Under the pieces are notes generated by a model, which saw only the letters and a program-made list of their open reading frames with translations, did not search any database and was not told the origin of the DNA. From Chrysomallon squamiferum (lineage: Eukaryota; Mollusca; Gastropoda; Neomphalida; Peltospiridae): 30,000 nucleotides of DNA. Location: contig CM022667.1 in assembly GCA_012295275.1 (NCBI GenBank), positions 12,442,538-12,472,537 on the forward strand. The letters run 5' to 3'. A program made the translations under genes and the position numbers. Positions 1 to 10,840 of the stretch are shown here, piece by piece; the first letter of the stretch is position 1, and every line of letters starts with the position of its first letter.

Positions 1-118
1 GCCACAAAAAGAACTGAATTTATTGCACAAATGTTAAAAATGAGAAACCAAACATTTATGATTGAATCTATTTTAAAAATTTTAAATTTAAATTTTTTAT
101 TTTTAAATTTATTTTTTA

Positions 119-192
<74 letters not shown>

Positions 193-836
193 TCAAGAAC
201 ACCAATGGTGGATTTTTTATTATATATTTTTATTTTTATTTTATTTTAATGTAGTTTTGTAAAATAAAATAAAATATCCCACAGAAAACTAGAAGAAGAA
301 TATTTGTTTTGAAAATGCTTTATTCAGAATTAGCACCAGAATGAAAGCACAGCCAGCTTTACTGATCTGATAGACAATGTTTATTAAAGATATAACAATT
401 TTAAAATTATTATTATTATTATTATTATTATTAACATGTGACATGTTGTAGAGAAGTAGGTACTGTAACTGATGGATATATATTTTTATGTGTTTTGATA
501 CTCAAGCTGAAGTAAAATAATATATATATGTATGTTTAAATATTGACTTCTCATTGTAAATTTAGAAATATGCTCCATAAGACAGTGATGTAATCATGTA
601 CAAATCATTTGTTTCTGTTGGCCAGTAAAAAGTAAAATGTGCATACAGCCATCATGTGAAATTTGGAATATTCTGGCAAAAATTCCCAGAAATAAGTTAA
701 CTCAATTCTGAACTAACTATTCTTGGTATTGTTATTATTATTAGCATTAGTATTTTTTTTTAAATATTGTTTAAAAGGATTGATCGTTAATAGTATATTT
801 TTAATAAATACTTTTCTTTTTTTCTCTAATTTTTAG
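1..836 (+). other. Intronic DNA of gene 1 with ATT microsatellites
   Basis: This is presumed intron between an off-window exon and the exon at 837. It contains (ATT)n at 122-192 and a shorter tract at 406-433. I see no exon matching gene 2's preceding exon (13747-13857). Confidence 0.6.
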
Positions 837-2981
837 AGTGAGAACACACGTTATAGAGAACGCATTGATGGTTTAAAACAAAAGTAAGCAAACAAATAAA
901 TGAATGAATAAATAATGTTTTTTTGACATTTCAAATGTGGCATCTATTTAACACATCATTATACACCATGCATATTACACATTATATCTAAATTTTAACA
1001 AATGTAACCTGTATTTTAATTAAACCCTTACGTATAGCAAAAAGTAAATTGTTACAAATGTAACTTTTAATTTATATTTTTTGTTTATTGTTTTAATTTC
1101 TTTTTTTTAATTTTTTTGTTTTTTAATTAAACTTTCAGATAATTAAATTATGATAACTGAATTGATATATGTGTGTATAACTTATATTTTGACTAAACAT
1201 GTAATGAGTTTTGACAAATATTTCTTATATTTTAATTAAAAAGGCTGCAAAGTGTAACTACTGAGAGTGGAGAACTGAAAAAGAAATTAAATTTGGTTCC
1301 GCAGAGTGAGCGCAACATGGCCGTCGCTTCAGCTTACGATCAGTTTACAAAGATGATTCATGAACTTAAAGCCGAGAGTGAACAGGTGTGTGTTATAATA
1401 ACAACAACAACAGCGACAACAACAACAAAAATAACACAATGACAACAACAATAACAATAACAACAACAAAAACACAGCAATAACAACAACAACAAAAACA
1501 ATAAAAACAATAACAACAACAACAACAGCAACAACAAAAACAAAAACAATTGCAACAACCACAAAAGCAACGATACTGCTAATAATAATAATAATTATTA
1601 TAATAATAAAAGTAATAAAATAAATAAATAAATATTATAATAAAAACTAATAATAACAACAACAACAATAATTAAAAATACTGCTTTTACTACTTTTAAT
1701 ACCAATAACAATCATAATAATTACAACTATAAGAAAAAATAAATAGTATTAATAATAATAATAATAATAATAATAATCATAATAATAATAATAAGCTATG
1801 TAACTATAATGATGTGGCCAGTGGCTCAGTCTTAATAAGGTTTTGTAAATTTGAAATTATAAAATTAAATTATTTCTATTTTGAAAAAAAAACAAATATT
1901 AAATATTTACACATGTATTATATAATAAAATGTACACACAAAATGTTTACACAAAATGTAGTATATGTATTATATAATCAAATGTGCACACATAAACTGA
2001 TTGTATATAATAAAATATTTACATATGAAATATTTATATATCATGTTAGAAAATGTTTATACAAAATATGTATGAATTACATAAAATGTGCGTGCATAAA
2101 ATGTTTACAAAAAAAATATGTAAAATATTATATATAACAAAATATGTACAACATAAAGCATTCACACAAAATGAGTAAATATTATATGAGAAAATAGGCA
2201 CACATAAAATGATTACACAAAATGTGATATCATAAAATGTTTACAATTTATTAATACATGTGTAATTATTTAATTTTTTAATATTTTTTTCAAAACAGAA
2301 ATAATTTATTTTTAGAATGTTTACATTTTATGTTACAAAATGTTTACGTGCATTGTTTACAGAACAGAGAGGCTCTTCGAGTGTGGGATTCGAGTATCAC
2401 TGAGGCGACAGTTCGAACTCAACAGGAGATGGCGCTGTTTGAAGCTCGCTGTGCTAGTCTAGACGCAGACATGAGGCGATTGTTTGAGGAGCACAAAGAT
2501 CTGATTGATAGACTTTCAACCAGGAACACCACGATAAAGGACCCAGTAAGTTGGACCTCAGTTAGTTTTATTAGAAATAGCAGTCTAGCAAAATAAATAA
2601 ACAAACAAACAAATAGGCCACCCATCACATCAAAAAAACCACTAATAAAATAATAAAAAAGAAAAAAAAGATATAAAAAAATAAATAATTGGTAACTTTT
2701 AAAATAAACAGCAAGTCAAATGGAAGTGAAATGAAGGAACTAAGTAAATAAAAATGATAATAATAAATAAATAAATAAACAAGTAAAAGAAAAATATAAT
2801 AATAAGGGAGAAAAAAGTATTAGTTAAAAGGTCAAGTAATTAATAAACTGATGAATATAAAGTGGTTTTAGCAAATTCAGTACTGGGCTGTAATATATCT
2901 CATTATTTTGTTGTTTTTATTTTAATCATGATTAGTTTTAAATTTTTATATCATTATTATTACTATTACAATATATATTAA

Positions 2982-3027
<46 letters not shown>

Positions 3028-4536
3028 GTATTACAGTTATTTCAGCATTTTGAGAATTATTCAAATGTAAAAATTTTGACATTTGAATATTTTTAAACAT
3101 AAAATCTGTATATCAGAAATTAATTTTGACATTCAAAACGTAATTAAATTTTATCTGAATGTTAAAATTGTGTATTATGAATATGTAAATGTAAAAATTA
3201 GAGTATTTAAGTAATATCAAAATGTATTTATTTATTTATTAAACATTTTTTCTTTTTATAGCGTTCTTCGGTTCACATGGATGAAGACAGAATGAAGCTT
3301 GTCCAGGATATAACAAAATTACAAGAAAAATACCCACCAAGCAGTGGTGCTGGCATGGTAAGTGTCTGGGGGGAAAAGGAGAGGTTGACAAGGAAAGCAC
3401 AAAAAGAAAATCAAAAGTAAAGAGGGGACAAAAAGCTTTCTAAGGAATGCTAACATTATAGGGAATATTAAAAAAAATAACAGAGTATTATGACAATGCG
3501 AAAGTTTCTTTTTTTTTCTTCATTTTTTTTTTCCTTCTTGTTATTGTTCCACTTATAATTGTTATTATTATTGTTATTGCTATAGTTACTGTTATTATTA
3601 ACAAATTCCAGTTTAAAAGTGTTTCATTAAATATTATTTTAAGACTTGATAAATACATTTTCCTGATTATATAAGTTAATTATTATTTTTGTTTTTGATG
3701 GGCTTATTATTGGCATGAATTTATATTTATTTATTCATTTGTTTGTTTAGTTACTTACCTATATGGTTATTTATTTATTTATTTATATATTCATATTTTG
3801 GTTTGTTTATTCATATGTTTATTTGTTTATTTACATATTTATTTATTTTATACAACTGACAGATACAAATAGGAACATACATGAAATGAAAGAGTGGAGT
3901 TTGGAAATTTATTTATTTATTTTATTATTTATCATGTTTTGGGGGGTTTTTTGTATTGTTTTTGTATTGTTTTGGGTTTTTTTATATTTATTTATTTATT
4001 TATTTACATACAACTGACAGATACAGAAGGACACAAATGAGATTAAAGCAGTGGAGTTTATTTATTTATTTATTTTATTATTGTTCTCGTTTTTTTTGTT
4101 TTGTATTTGTATTGTTTTTTTTAAATTTATTTATTTACTAATTTATTTATTTATTTAGTTACACATTTATTTATTTTTATACAACTGACAGATACAGAAG
4201 AACACAGAGGAGATGAAAGCTGTGGAGTTCAGAGATTGGTATGACAAAGAAATAAAACAGAGGAGGGCGTGGCTCAATGAACAGATTCAACAAACCGCAA
4301 CCAAAGCTGCGACATTTAGTCCCTTCAATCAGCCAGGGTATGTGAGGATGACTGATTTTTTTTAATCATCTCAGTGATTGTTTCATCTGTTAAATGACAT
4401 GAGAATTATAGAAATAATAATAATAATAATTTGTTTTCATAACGGTAGCATTAATTGAGAATGAATCAGTGGAAAATGAATAACATCATCTGTCTGTCTA
4501 TCTCGCTATATATTTGTCTGTCTGTATGTCTATCTG

Positions 4537-4569
<33 letters not shown>

Positions 4570-6114
4570 TTATATATATATATAAAACTTCAAAAATCTG
4601 AAAATAATTTTGTAGGAAATAGATTGATAATTGCAGAATTTCATGTATTTTAGTCTGTCATAATCATCATCATTATTGTTATAGTAATTACTACATGCTT
4701 TTATTATCACTACAACTGCAATAACTACTACTACTGCTACTGTTGCTACTACTGCTACTATCACAGTTTGTTACCTTTATCATTATTAGTATTTCCAGAA
4801 CATTTTAGAAATTTAGTTTGTTTATAAAATCTATTGTCTAAAAAATAAAACAACAAACAAACAAACAATTTAATTTTTCAAAAGTTTTATACAATAAAAT
4901 TATATTTTTGAAAAGCTGAAAAAAGCGATTATTAAATAATAATAATAATAATATTAACAAAAACAACAGTTAACAAAGAGTTGTCCATTTATGGTAAAAT
5001 CTCTTCTAGCCCATCTCCTATAAAATCTATTGTCTAAAAAATAAAAACAGCTAATCTCAAGTACCTGAAATAAAACCAGGAAGCACCTCAACTGGCAAGT
5101 CATCTGCAGAAATGAGAGGCCAACTGTATGCTGAGCTTGATCAGTGCATTAATAAACTCATTGAATCAAGTAGGTTTAGTAACATTTATAATATAGACAG
5201 TTTTATTGTAAACTCATTGAATCAAGTAGATTTAGTAACATTTATAATATAGACAGTTTTATTGTAAACTCATTGAATCAAGTAGGTTTAGTAACATTTA
5301 TAATATACACAGTTTTATTAAATAATACACAGTTTGATTAATAAACTCATTGAATCAGTTTGATTAAATAATAATAAACTCATTGAATCAAGTAGGTTTA
5401 GTAACATTTATAATATACACAGTTTTATTAATAAACTCATTGAATCAAGTAGGTTTAGTAACATCTATAATATACACAGTTTTATTAATAAACTCATTGA
5501 ATCAAGTACGTTTAGTAACATTTATAATAATATCTATATACACAGTTTAGTAATATCTATAATATACAGTTTTATTAAATAATACACAGTTTTATTAATA
5601 AACTCATTGAATCAAGTACATTTAGTAACATCTATAATATACAGTTTTATTAAATAATATAGTTTTATTAATAAACTCATTGAATCAAGTATGTTCAGTA
5701 ACATTTATAATATAGTTTTGTTAGATAATAAAGTTACTGAATCAAGTATGTTTAGTTATATTTATAATCTACATAGTTTCATTAAATAATATAGTTTTAT
5801 TATAAACTCATTGAATTAAGTATGTTTAATAATATTTATAATATATATAGTCTTATTTAATAATATTTATATATATATATATTATTTTAATATACAGTTT
5901 TGTTAAATAATAAAGTTTTTTTTTAATTAAATATTTTTACATGTATATATTTTATTTTATTTCAGTATCTTTAATATTTATAATATATATAGTCTTATTT
6001 AATAATATTTATATATATATATATTTTTTTTATTTTATTTATTAAATATTATACATGTATCTATTTTATTTAATTTCAGCTCCAAAAGATAATCGGCCAT
6101 CAATGCCTCGTTAA
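837..6114 (+). CDS. Gene 1: coiled-coil protein of unknown function, C-terminal part (5' partial), paralogue of gene 2
   Basis: I do not recognise the family. Seven exons join in frame: 837-883, 1244-1385, 2363-2545, 3262-3357, 4192-4337, 5084-5169, 6080-6114 (stop TAA 6112-6114), giving 244 residues in the window. Every donor is GT and every acceptor AG. The first exon (SENTRYRERIDGLKQK) is 47 nt and ends in phase 2, exactly like its counterpart 14432-14478 in gene 2, so the N-terminal exons lie left of the window. The protein is mostly charged helix, likely coiled coil (LQSVTTESGELKKKL..., then EMALFEARCASLDADMRRLF). Residues encoded at about 4225-4300 carry the FRDWYDKEIKQRRAWL motif shared with gene 2. 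The last two exons add a tail (GQLYAELDQCINKLIES...) absent from gene 2. The 5084 acceptor was chosen because AGs at 5049-5050, 5059-5061 and 5078-5079 give early stops. That acceptor has a poor pyrimidine tract, so the tail is less certain. The 1244 acceptor could shift to 1253 in frame. Confidence 0.75.
1391..1560 (+). repeat. Imperfect CAA-rich tract in gene 1 intron
   Basis: About 170 bp of imperfect CAA/AAC triplets starts just after the donor of the exon ending at 1385. AAT-type triplets continue to about 1790. The long minus-strand Leu/Val/Cys reading frames across it are artefacts of the triplet repeat. Confidence 0.85.
1890..2362 (+). repeat. Degenerate short tandem repeat ending at the acceptor of exon 2363
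   Basis: A motif like ATAAAATGTTTACACA recurs at roughly 15-25 bp spacing for over 400 bp. It runs up to the 3' splice site, whose tract CATTGTTTACAG resembles the motif itself. Copies are poorly conserved. Confidence 0.65.
2979..3026 (+). repeat. (ATT)n microsatellite
   Basis: A near-pure ATT trinucleotide run in the intron before exon 3262. Confidence 0.9.
3763..4237 (+). repeat. ATTT-rich minisatellite (unit about 160-170 bp) containing the start of exon 4192
   Basis: CAACTGACAG plus about 45 bp resembling the exon start occurs three times. Exon-like sequence begins at 3863, 4021 and 4192 (the real exon), spaced 158 and 171 bp. ATTT and TTTTGTATTGTTT stretches fill the gaps. The first copy has a TGA in the exon frame; the second runs on into ATTT repeats without a donor. 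Confidence 0.85.
4489..4583 (+). repeat. TCTG/TCTA tetranucleotide microsatellite
   Basis: Compound TCTG and TCTA repeats followed by a short TA run, in the intron after exon 4192-4337. Confidence 0.9.
4825..5050 (+). repeat. Direct repeat of about 27 bp near the acceptor of exon 5084
   Basis: The string beginning TATAAAATCTATTGTCTA occurs at about 4825 and again at about 5021, nearly identical over some 27 bp. The second copy ends in an AG at 5049-5050, 33 bases before the in-frame acceptor. Confidence 0.8.
5145..5860 (+). repeat. Minisatellite (unit about 55 bp) seeded on the donor of exon 5084-5169
   Basis: The unit begins AAACTCATTGAATCAAG, which is the last coding bases of the exon plus its donor G. 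About ten more copies follow in the intron, with donors drifting from GTAGGT to GTACGT and GTATGT. Units vary in length through internal deletions and insertions. Copies farther from the exon are more degenerate. Confidence 0.9.
5830..6079 (+). repeat. 114-bp-spaced duplication that includes the acceptor of exon 6080
   Basis: A block starting TAATATTTATAATATATATAG occurs twice. Both copies end in a pyrimidine tract and TTTCAG, at 5965 (decoy) and 6079 (true acceptor). The sequence before each, ACATGTAT(A/C)TATTTTATTT, is almost the same. Confidence 0.75.
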
Positions 6115-6600
6115 TTAAGTTCACACTTTTATACGAGTTTACACCTTCTGAAGTACTTATATAAAAATGAGTCTCACTGCAATTTGCATGCTAAACCTCA
6201 TGTTTTATCTGTGAAACCTTTTACCTAAATATCTCTTTCATCTTCCTTAGTGTCTTCAGTAGGATACCTTTTTTTAATACAGTCACGTGTATGTTCGTAT
6301 CTGAGGCTGTTATCTGGTCACCTAGCTTTACTGAACACTTTGTTTGTATGGCCATCTGTTTTCATGGGACACTTTTTTTATATGGCAACCTGTGTTCACA
6401 GGGCATTTTGTGAATATGGCCACCTGTTTTGAAAAGGCAGTTTATTTGTATGGCCATCTGTTTTAATATGGCAGTATGTTTACATGATCATGAACAACTC
6501 ATTTTTTAATTTATCATATTCTCTTATAATTTAAACTCAGCTATTAATAAAATATATTATCTCCTTCGGTCCTTTGCAAGTCTTATATTGTGCAATACGG
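6115..6600 (+). other. 3'UTR of gene 1 with a 34-bp tandem repeat and poly(A) signal
   Basis: This follows the stop at 6112-6114. A 34-bp unit around TATGGCCATCTGTTTT repeats about four to five times at 6302-6490. AATAAA at 6546-6551 with G/T-rich sequence after it is a plausible poly(A) signal. The transcript end is inferred. Confidence 0.5.
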
Positions 6601-7255
6601 TTGTGAAATGTTCTAAAATGATAATTGTTTTTAATTTTAATTTTGTTTTTAAACTGAAATTTTTTTAAATTCTATATAAAGTCATATTTTCATCATCAGA
6701 TATTGATTATAATGTGTTTTTGTTAAGCTGTGATCTGGTAAATTGCCATCTTTAAAAAGTGCAATACAATCTTTTTCTAATATTGTTTTCTTTTACATGA
6801 TGGTAAAAATATTTACAATTTCAGTTGTCTCTTATTTGTTGTTAATTTTGTTATTATTATTTTTTTTTGTTGTTGTTTTCAAATATATATATTTTAAATT
6901 AACATTTCAATCATGATCATGTGTGAGTTTATAGAATTTTAAAATTTTTAAAATTGTTTAAGCTATAATTATCATAATTTTTATACAAAATGTTTCGCAG
7001 TAGTCTTTTTTTATTATTATTATTATTATATTATGATAAAAATAAATCATGTTTTATTTATAATAACTAAGTTTAAATAAGTTAGTTTAAAAAATGTTTA
7101 TTTTGTTTATATATATATATTATATATATATATATACACACATACATCTTTTTGTTATGTTATTAAAAGAAAGCAAAGGCTTGATAAGCTAATGCCTTTA
7201 AGTCATGGTTTAAAATAATTAGATTAAAATGTCTATTTTATTATTAATTATTTTA

Positions 7256-7312
<57 letters not shown>

Positions 7313-8231
7313 TCTTGTAAAGGGATGTTAAATTGTTTTATTTTGTTTATTATTTTTTTATGTAATTTTTTTTTCTCATTCCCCATTTTTCATGAGCACA
7401 GATCAAAACAGACTGCTACTTTTGCTATATTCATTAATTCTTTAAATAAATACTACTAATATCCATTTTAAATTTGTTTAAACTTCCTTTTCTGTATTTA
7501 AATAAATAATTATAAAATTTATTTTAATGAGAATATTGTTGACAATTTTGTTTTTATATCTTTTTAAGTTTTTCATTTATACTAAGTATTGATCATATTT
7601 AGTGTGTTACATTGTTTTTTGAGACCAAAGAAATTTTAAAATTTTAGATATATAATTTTACTAATATTTCACGTTGTGTTATTTAACTTGTTGTTATTTA
7701 TTACTTTTTCAATGGTGCTATATTTTAGCAATGAAATAGTTTATAAAATATTGTTCTCGTATTTTTTGTTTTTATAAATGTAATTGCTTCATAAAGAGAC
7801 AAGCACATTGTTTTATAAAACTAATATTAACTAATTTTGTTACTGTTATATGCATTTTATTAATAATTATTAAGTTAATTTTAATGCAAATATATTTATT
7901 TTTATAAGTTTTGTTTTTGTCTTGTTTCTTTCGAATTATAGCACTCTTTAGTGCTACAAACACAGACGTACTCACATTATCACCATTGTTTTCCATTCAA
8001 GAAGCCACAAAGGATTGCAGTCCACAAATCTATTTGAAATCTTTGAAATATAAATATTCATATATTGATTCAAACTTTGTAACTCAACAATAATAATAAT
8101 AAATCACACTGTGCATTTATTTTTAAAATAAAAAAAATAATTAGAACGACTGTCAATAAAATAAATGTCGAAATCAAGAAAGATAACTCTTACAGAAGGC
8201 TGCCAACATGAAATGTTAATACAATTACATA

Positions 8232-8315
<84 letters not shown>

Positions 8316-8500
8316 AAAAGCAACATCTTTTTATCTAGCGATAATACTTCACACTGACTAGCGATTGGTAACATTCTTCACTAATTGTATAGATTTTAAT
8401 AATAATAAAATCAAAAATAATATAAATTTATAAAGTGTATGGTGAAATTCCAATATGTTTATTGTAGAAGTTCGTTAGCGATGCAGATATTAAGCAAATC
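6600..8500. other. AT-rich spacer between gene 1 and gene 2
   Basis: I see no exon here. It holds TA runs (about 7110-7140), an (ATT)n tract at 7256-7312, and the AAT/ATT inverted tract at 8232-8313. A perfect short hairpin TAGCACT-CTTT-AGTGCTA lies near 7940-7957 with no known role. Confidence 0.5.
8232..8313. repeat. Palindromic compound microsatellite (AAT)n-(ATT)n
   Basis: AAT repeats (8232-8255) turn directly into ATT repeats (8256-8313). The first 48 bp form a perfect inverted repeat with 24-bp arms. Confidence 0.9.
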
Positions 8501-8649
8501 AACATCTGACTGGAGCAGACGATCTAGAATGTTCTGTTATCTGTCCAAGATCGAAAGAAAGTACAGAAACCTTACACGTTTCCAGTTAAACTTTGCAAAT
8601 TATGAATAGTAACGCAAGCTATCATCTGATCACGATCCACTGAAAAACA

Positions 8650-8906
8650 TATAACAATACTACTACTACTACTACTAATAATTAATAGCGGTATTAAAAC
8701 AAACTGCATTAGAGTATTCTCCCTTGATATAGCCATGCCAACCGGATGTAAAACGCTATCAAACCGTTGATCTTGACGTTGTCTTTTGATCCGTAAATCT
8801 GAATTCGGTCGTTGCATTTCGCTGGCTAACCGAGCGTTCAAAAGGGCGAACGGGAAAAACGTAACAGAAAATAAAGAACAGCACGTTTTCCCGCATTTTC
8901 ATTCAG
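8650..8906 (+). promoter_or_regulatory. Probable promoter and untranslated first exon of gene 2
   Basis: The sequence here is less A+T-rich and holds far more CpG dinucleotides (about 8688-8912) than the CpG-poor DNA around it. It ends at 8906 with ATTCAG followed by a strong donor GTAGGT. The next acceptor is at 9340, and the gene 2 ATG sits two bases into that exon (9342). This fits a 5'UTR exon spliced just before the start codon. The transcription start is not visible and no convincing TATA box was found. A short upstream ORF (ATG at 8735, MPTGCKTLSNR, then stop) would lie in the leader if transcription starts upstream of it. The exon's 5' edge is unknown; the donor is the best-supported point. 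Confidence 0.5.
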
Positions 8907-9341
8907 GTAGGTTTCAAAGAGCATCAGAACGTATAATTAAAGTTAAGATTATTAATTTAATTTTTGTTTGTTGTATTAATATTTTAATTTTTAAACTCAG
9001 TACATCCACACAAACACAGAGAAGTATGATCTTTCAGTTCTCCAGTAGTCAGATGTTACAATCCCTAACAATAATTTCCAGGTTTATATTTAATAATAAT
9101 TTGTTATTTCTTTTGTGATATTATGTTTGGTTGTTTTCTTGTTGTTTTGTTGTTGTTGTTTTCTTTTCTTTCTTTCTTTCTTTTTTATTTATTTATTAAA
9201 GAAATAGGTCCAAACTGCCTATATAAATGTTTTTCTGTCTTGCAAACTGATACCTGTAATTATGTTTTTTTTTTTTTTTTTTTAAATCACATTACTTACT
9301 ATTTAGTGGGATTAGTAATTAATGTGAATATAATTTTCAGG

Positions 9342-10799
9342 ATGTCTGCAAACCAAGCTGCCAAAAGGTTAAAGCCAAAAGACCCATCAAAGGACAGAAG
9401 TCGAACTAGAAGCCAAAGCAAGAACCGAGGTTCATCGCGAGAAAAAGGCCATGATAAATCAAAAGACAGAACAGGAGAGAAAATAAGAAGCAAGTCTCGA
9501 GACAGAGTTAGCGAGAAGTCGAAAGTGAGTGAGAAATCAAAACTAAGTGGCAAATCCAAGGCTAGTGACAAGTCCAAGGCTAGTGACAAGTCCAGGGCTA
9601 GTGACAAGTCTAAGACTAGTGAGAAGTCTAAGTCAAGTAATAAGTCCAAAGCAAGCTTGAAGTCCAGGGATAAGTTAGGTGACAAGTCACAAGACTCGTC
9701 TAAGGATAAATCAAAGGAGAGGTCTCGATCTAAGTCTCGTGAAAGATCAAAAGACAAATCACCAGAGAAAACGCGAGACAGATCCAAGGACAGAAGTTCA
9801 GACCGAGCACGATCCAGAAAGAAGGAAAAACAACCGAAAACAAGTTCCAGCAAAGAGGCAATTAAATGTGTAAGTTCTTCTTCTTTTTCTCCGTTTTCTT
9901 CTTCTTTGTCTTCTTGTTTATCTTTTTCTTTTCCTTTTTTCTTCTTTTTTTTCATCTTTTTTCTTCTTCGTCTTTGTCTTCTTCTTCTTCTTCATCATCT
10001 TCATCTTTTTCTTTTCTTCTTAAACATATATATTACATATTTTTGAAATGTCTAAAATTTGTATATCCATTATAAACTTTCCAAAAATCTATAATTTGTA
10101 TAAACACTCCTTATGTATCTTTTAAAAATCAAAAACTTGCTCATACATGCTATGCATTTCTAAACATCCAAAAGTTGAACATACATGTTATATGTTTTCT
10201 AAAGATCTAAACCTTGCATGTAAGTTATATGTTTTCTAAAGGTCTAAAACTTGCACATACATGTTATATGTTTTCTAAAGATCTATAACTTGCACATACA
10301 TGTTATATGTTTTCTAAAGATTTAAAACTTGCACATACATGTTACATGTTTTCTAAAGATCTAAAACTTGCACACACATGTTATATGTTTTCTAAAGATA
10401 CAAAACTTGCACATACATGTTATATGTTTTCAAAAGATATAAAACTTGTACAGACATGTTATATGTTTTCTAAAGATCTAAAACTTGCACATACATGTTA
10501 TGCATTTCCAGAAAAGTGAAGTAACCAAGGTTGATGCTGGTGGTGATAGTGAGTAGCATATTTATATATATATATATATATAAAAAAAAACATATACTCT
10601 TAAAATTTAAAAACATCACAAAAGTTAATGTTTCCCAAAACATCAGCAGTTACATTTTATCTCATATTATTTTTTAAATTTAGTTATAGACTGCTGAGGT
10701 GTGTTAATTTTTCTCACAACAACAGTTGCTTTCTTTTTTAATTAGAAATCATTTAAGATTTAGGCTAAAAGAAGAATTTTCATTGTCATCTTCTTCATC

Positions 10800-10840
<41 letters not shown>

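Noticed and set aside
31-249. Poly-Ile reading frame at the left edge, and similar frames at 7229-7459, 12387-12599, 22807-23047
   Set aside because: They are translations of (ATT)n microsatellites with no splice or coding evidence.
1329-1570. Minus-strand Val/Leu/Cys-rich frames
   Set aside because: Produced by the CAA-rich tract and the antisense of a real exon of gene 1.
7911-8093. 60-aa frame with somewhat normal composition before the gene 2 promoter
   Set aside because: No splice sites in phase, no similarity to either paralogue and no domain.
8572-8841. 89-aa minus-strand frame overlapping the gene 2 promoter region
   Set aside because: Contains a Ser run from a CTA/GTA triplet repeat and no recognisable domain. 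The CpG-rich context is explained by the plus-strand 5'UTR exon with a strong donor.
9299-9955. 218-aa minus-strand Leu/Asp/Ser-rich frame
   Set aside because: Antisense shadow of the low-complexity first coding exon of gene 2.
10307-10519. Peptide repeat frame MFSKDLKLAHTCY
   Set aside because: Arises because the 39-bp repeat unit is a multiple of three. It is out of frame with the following exon and ends at once.
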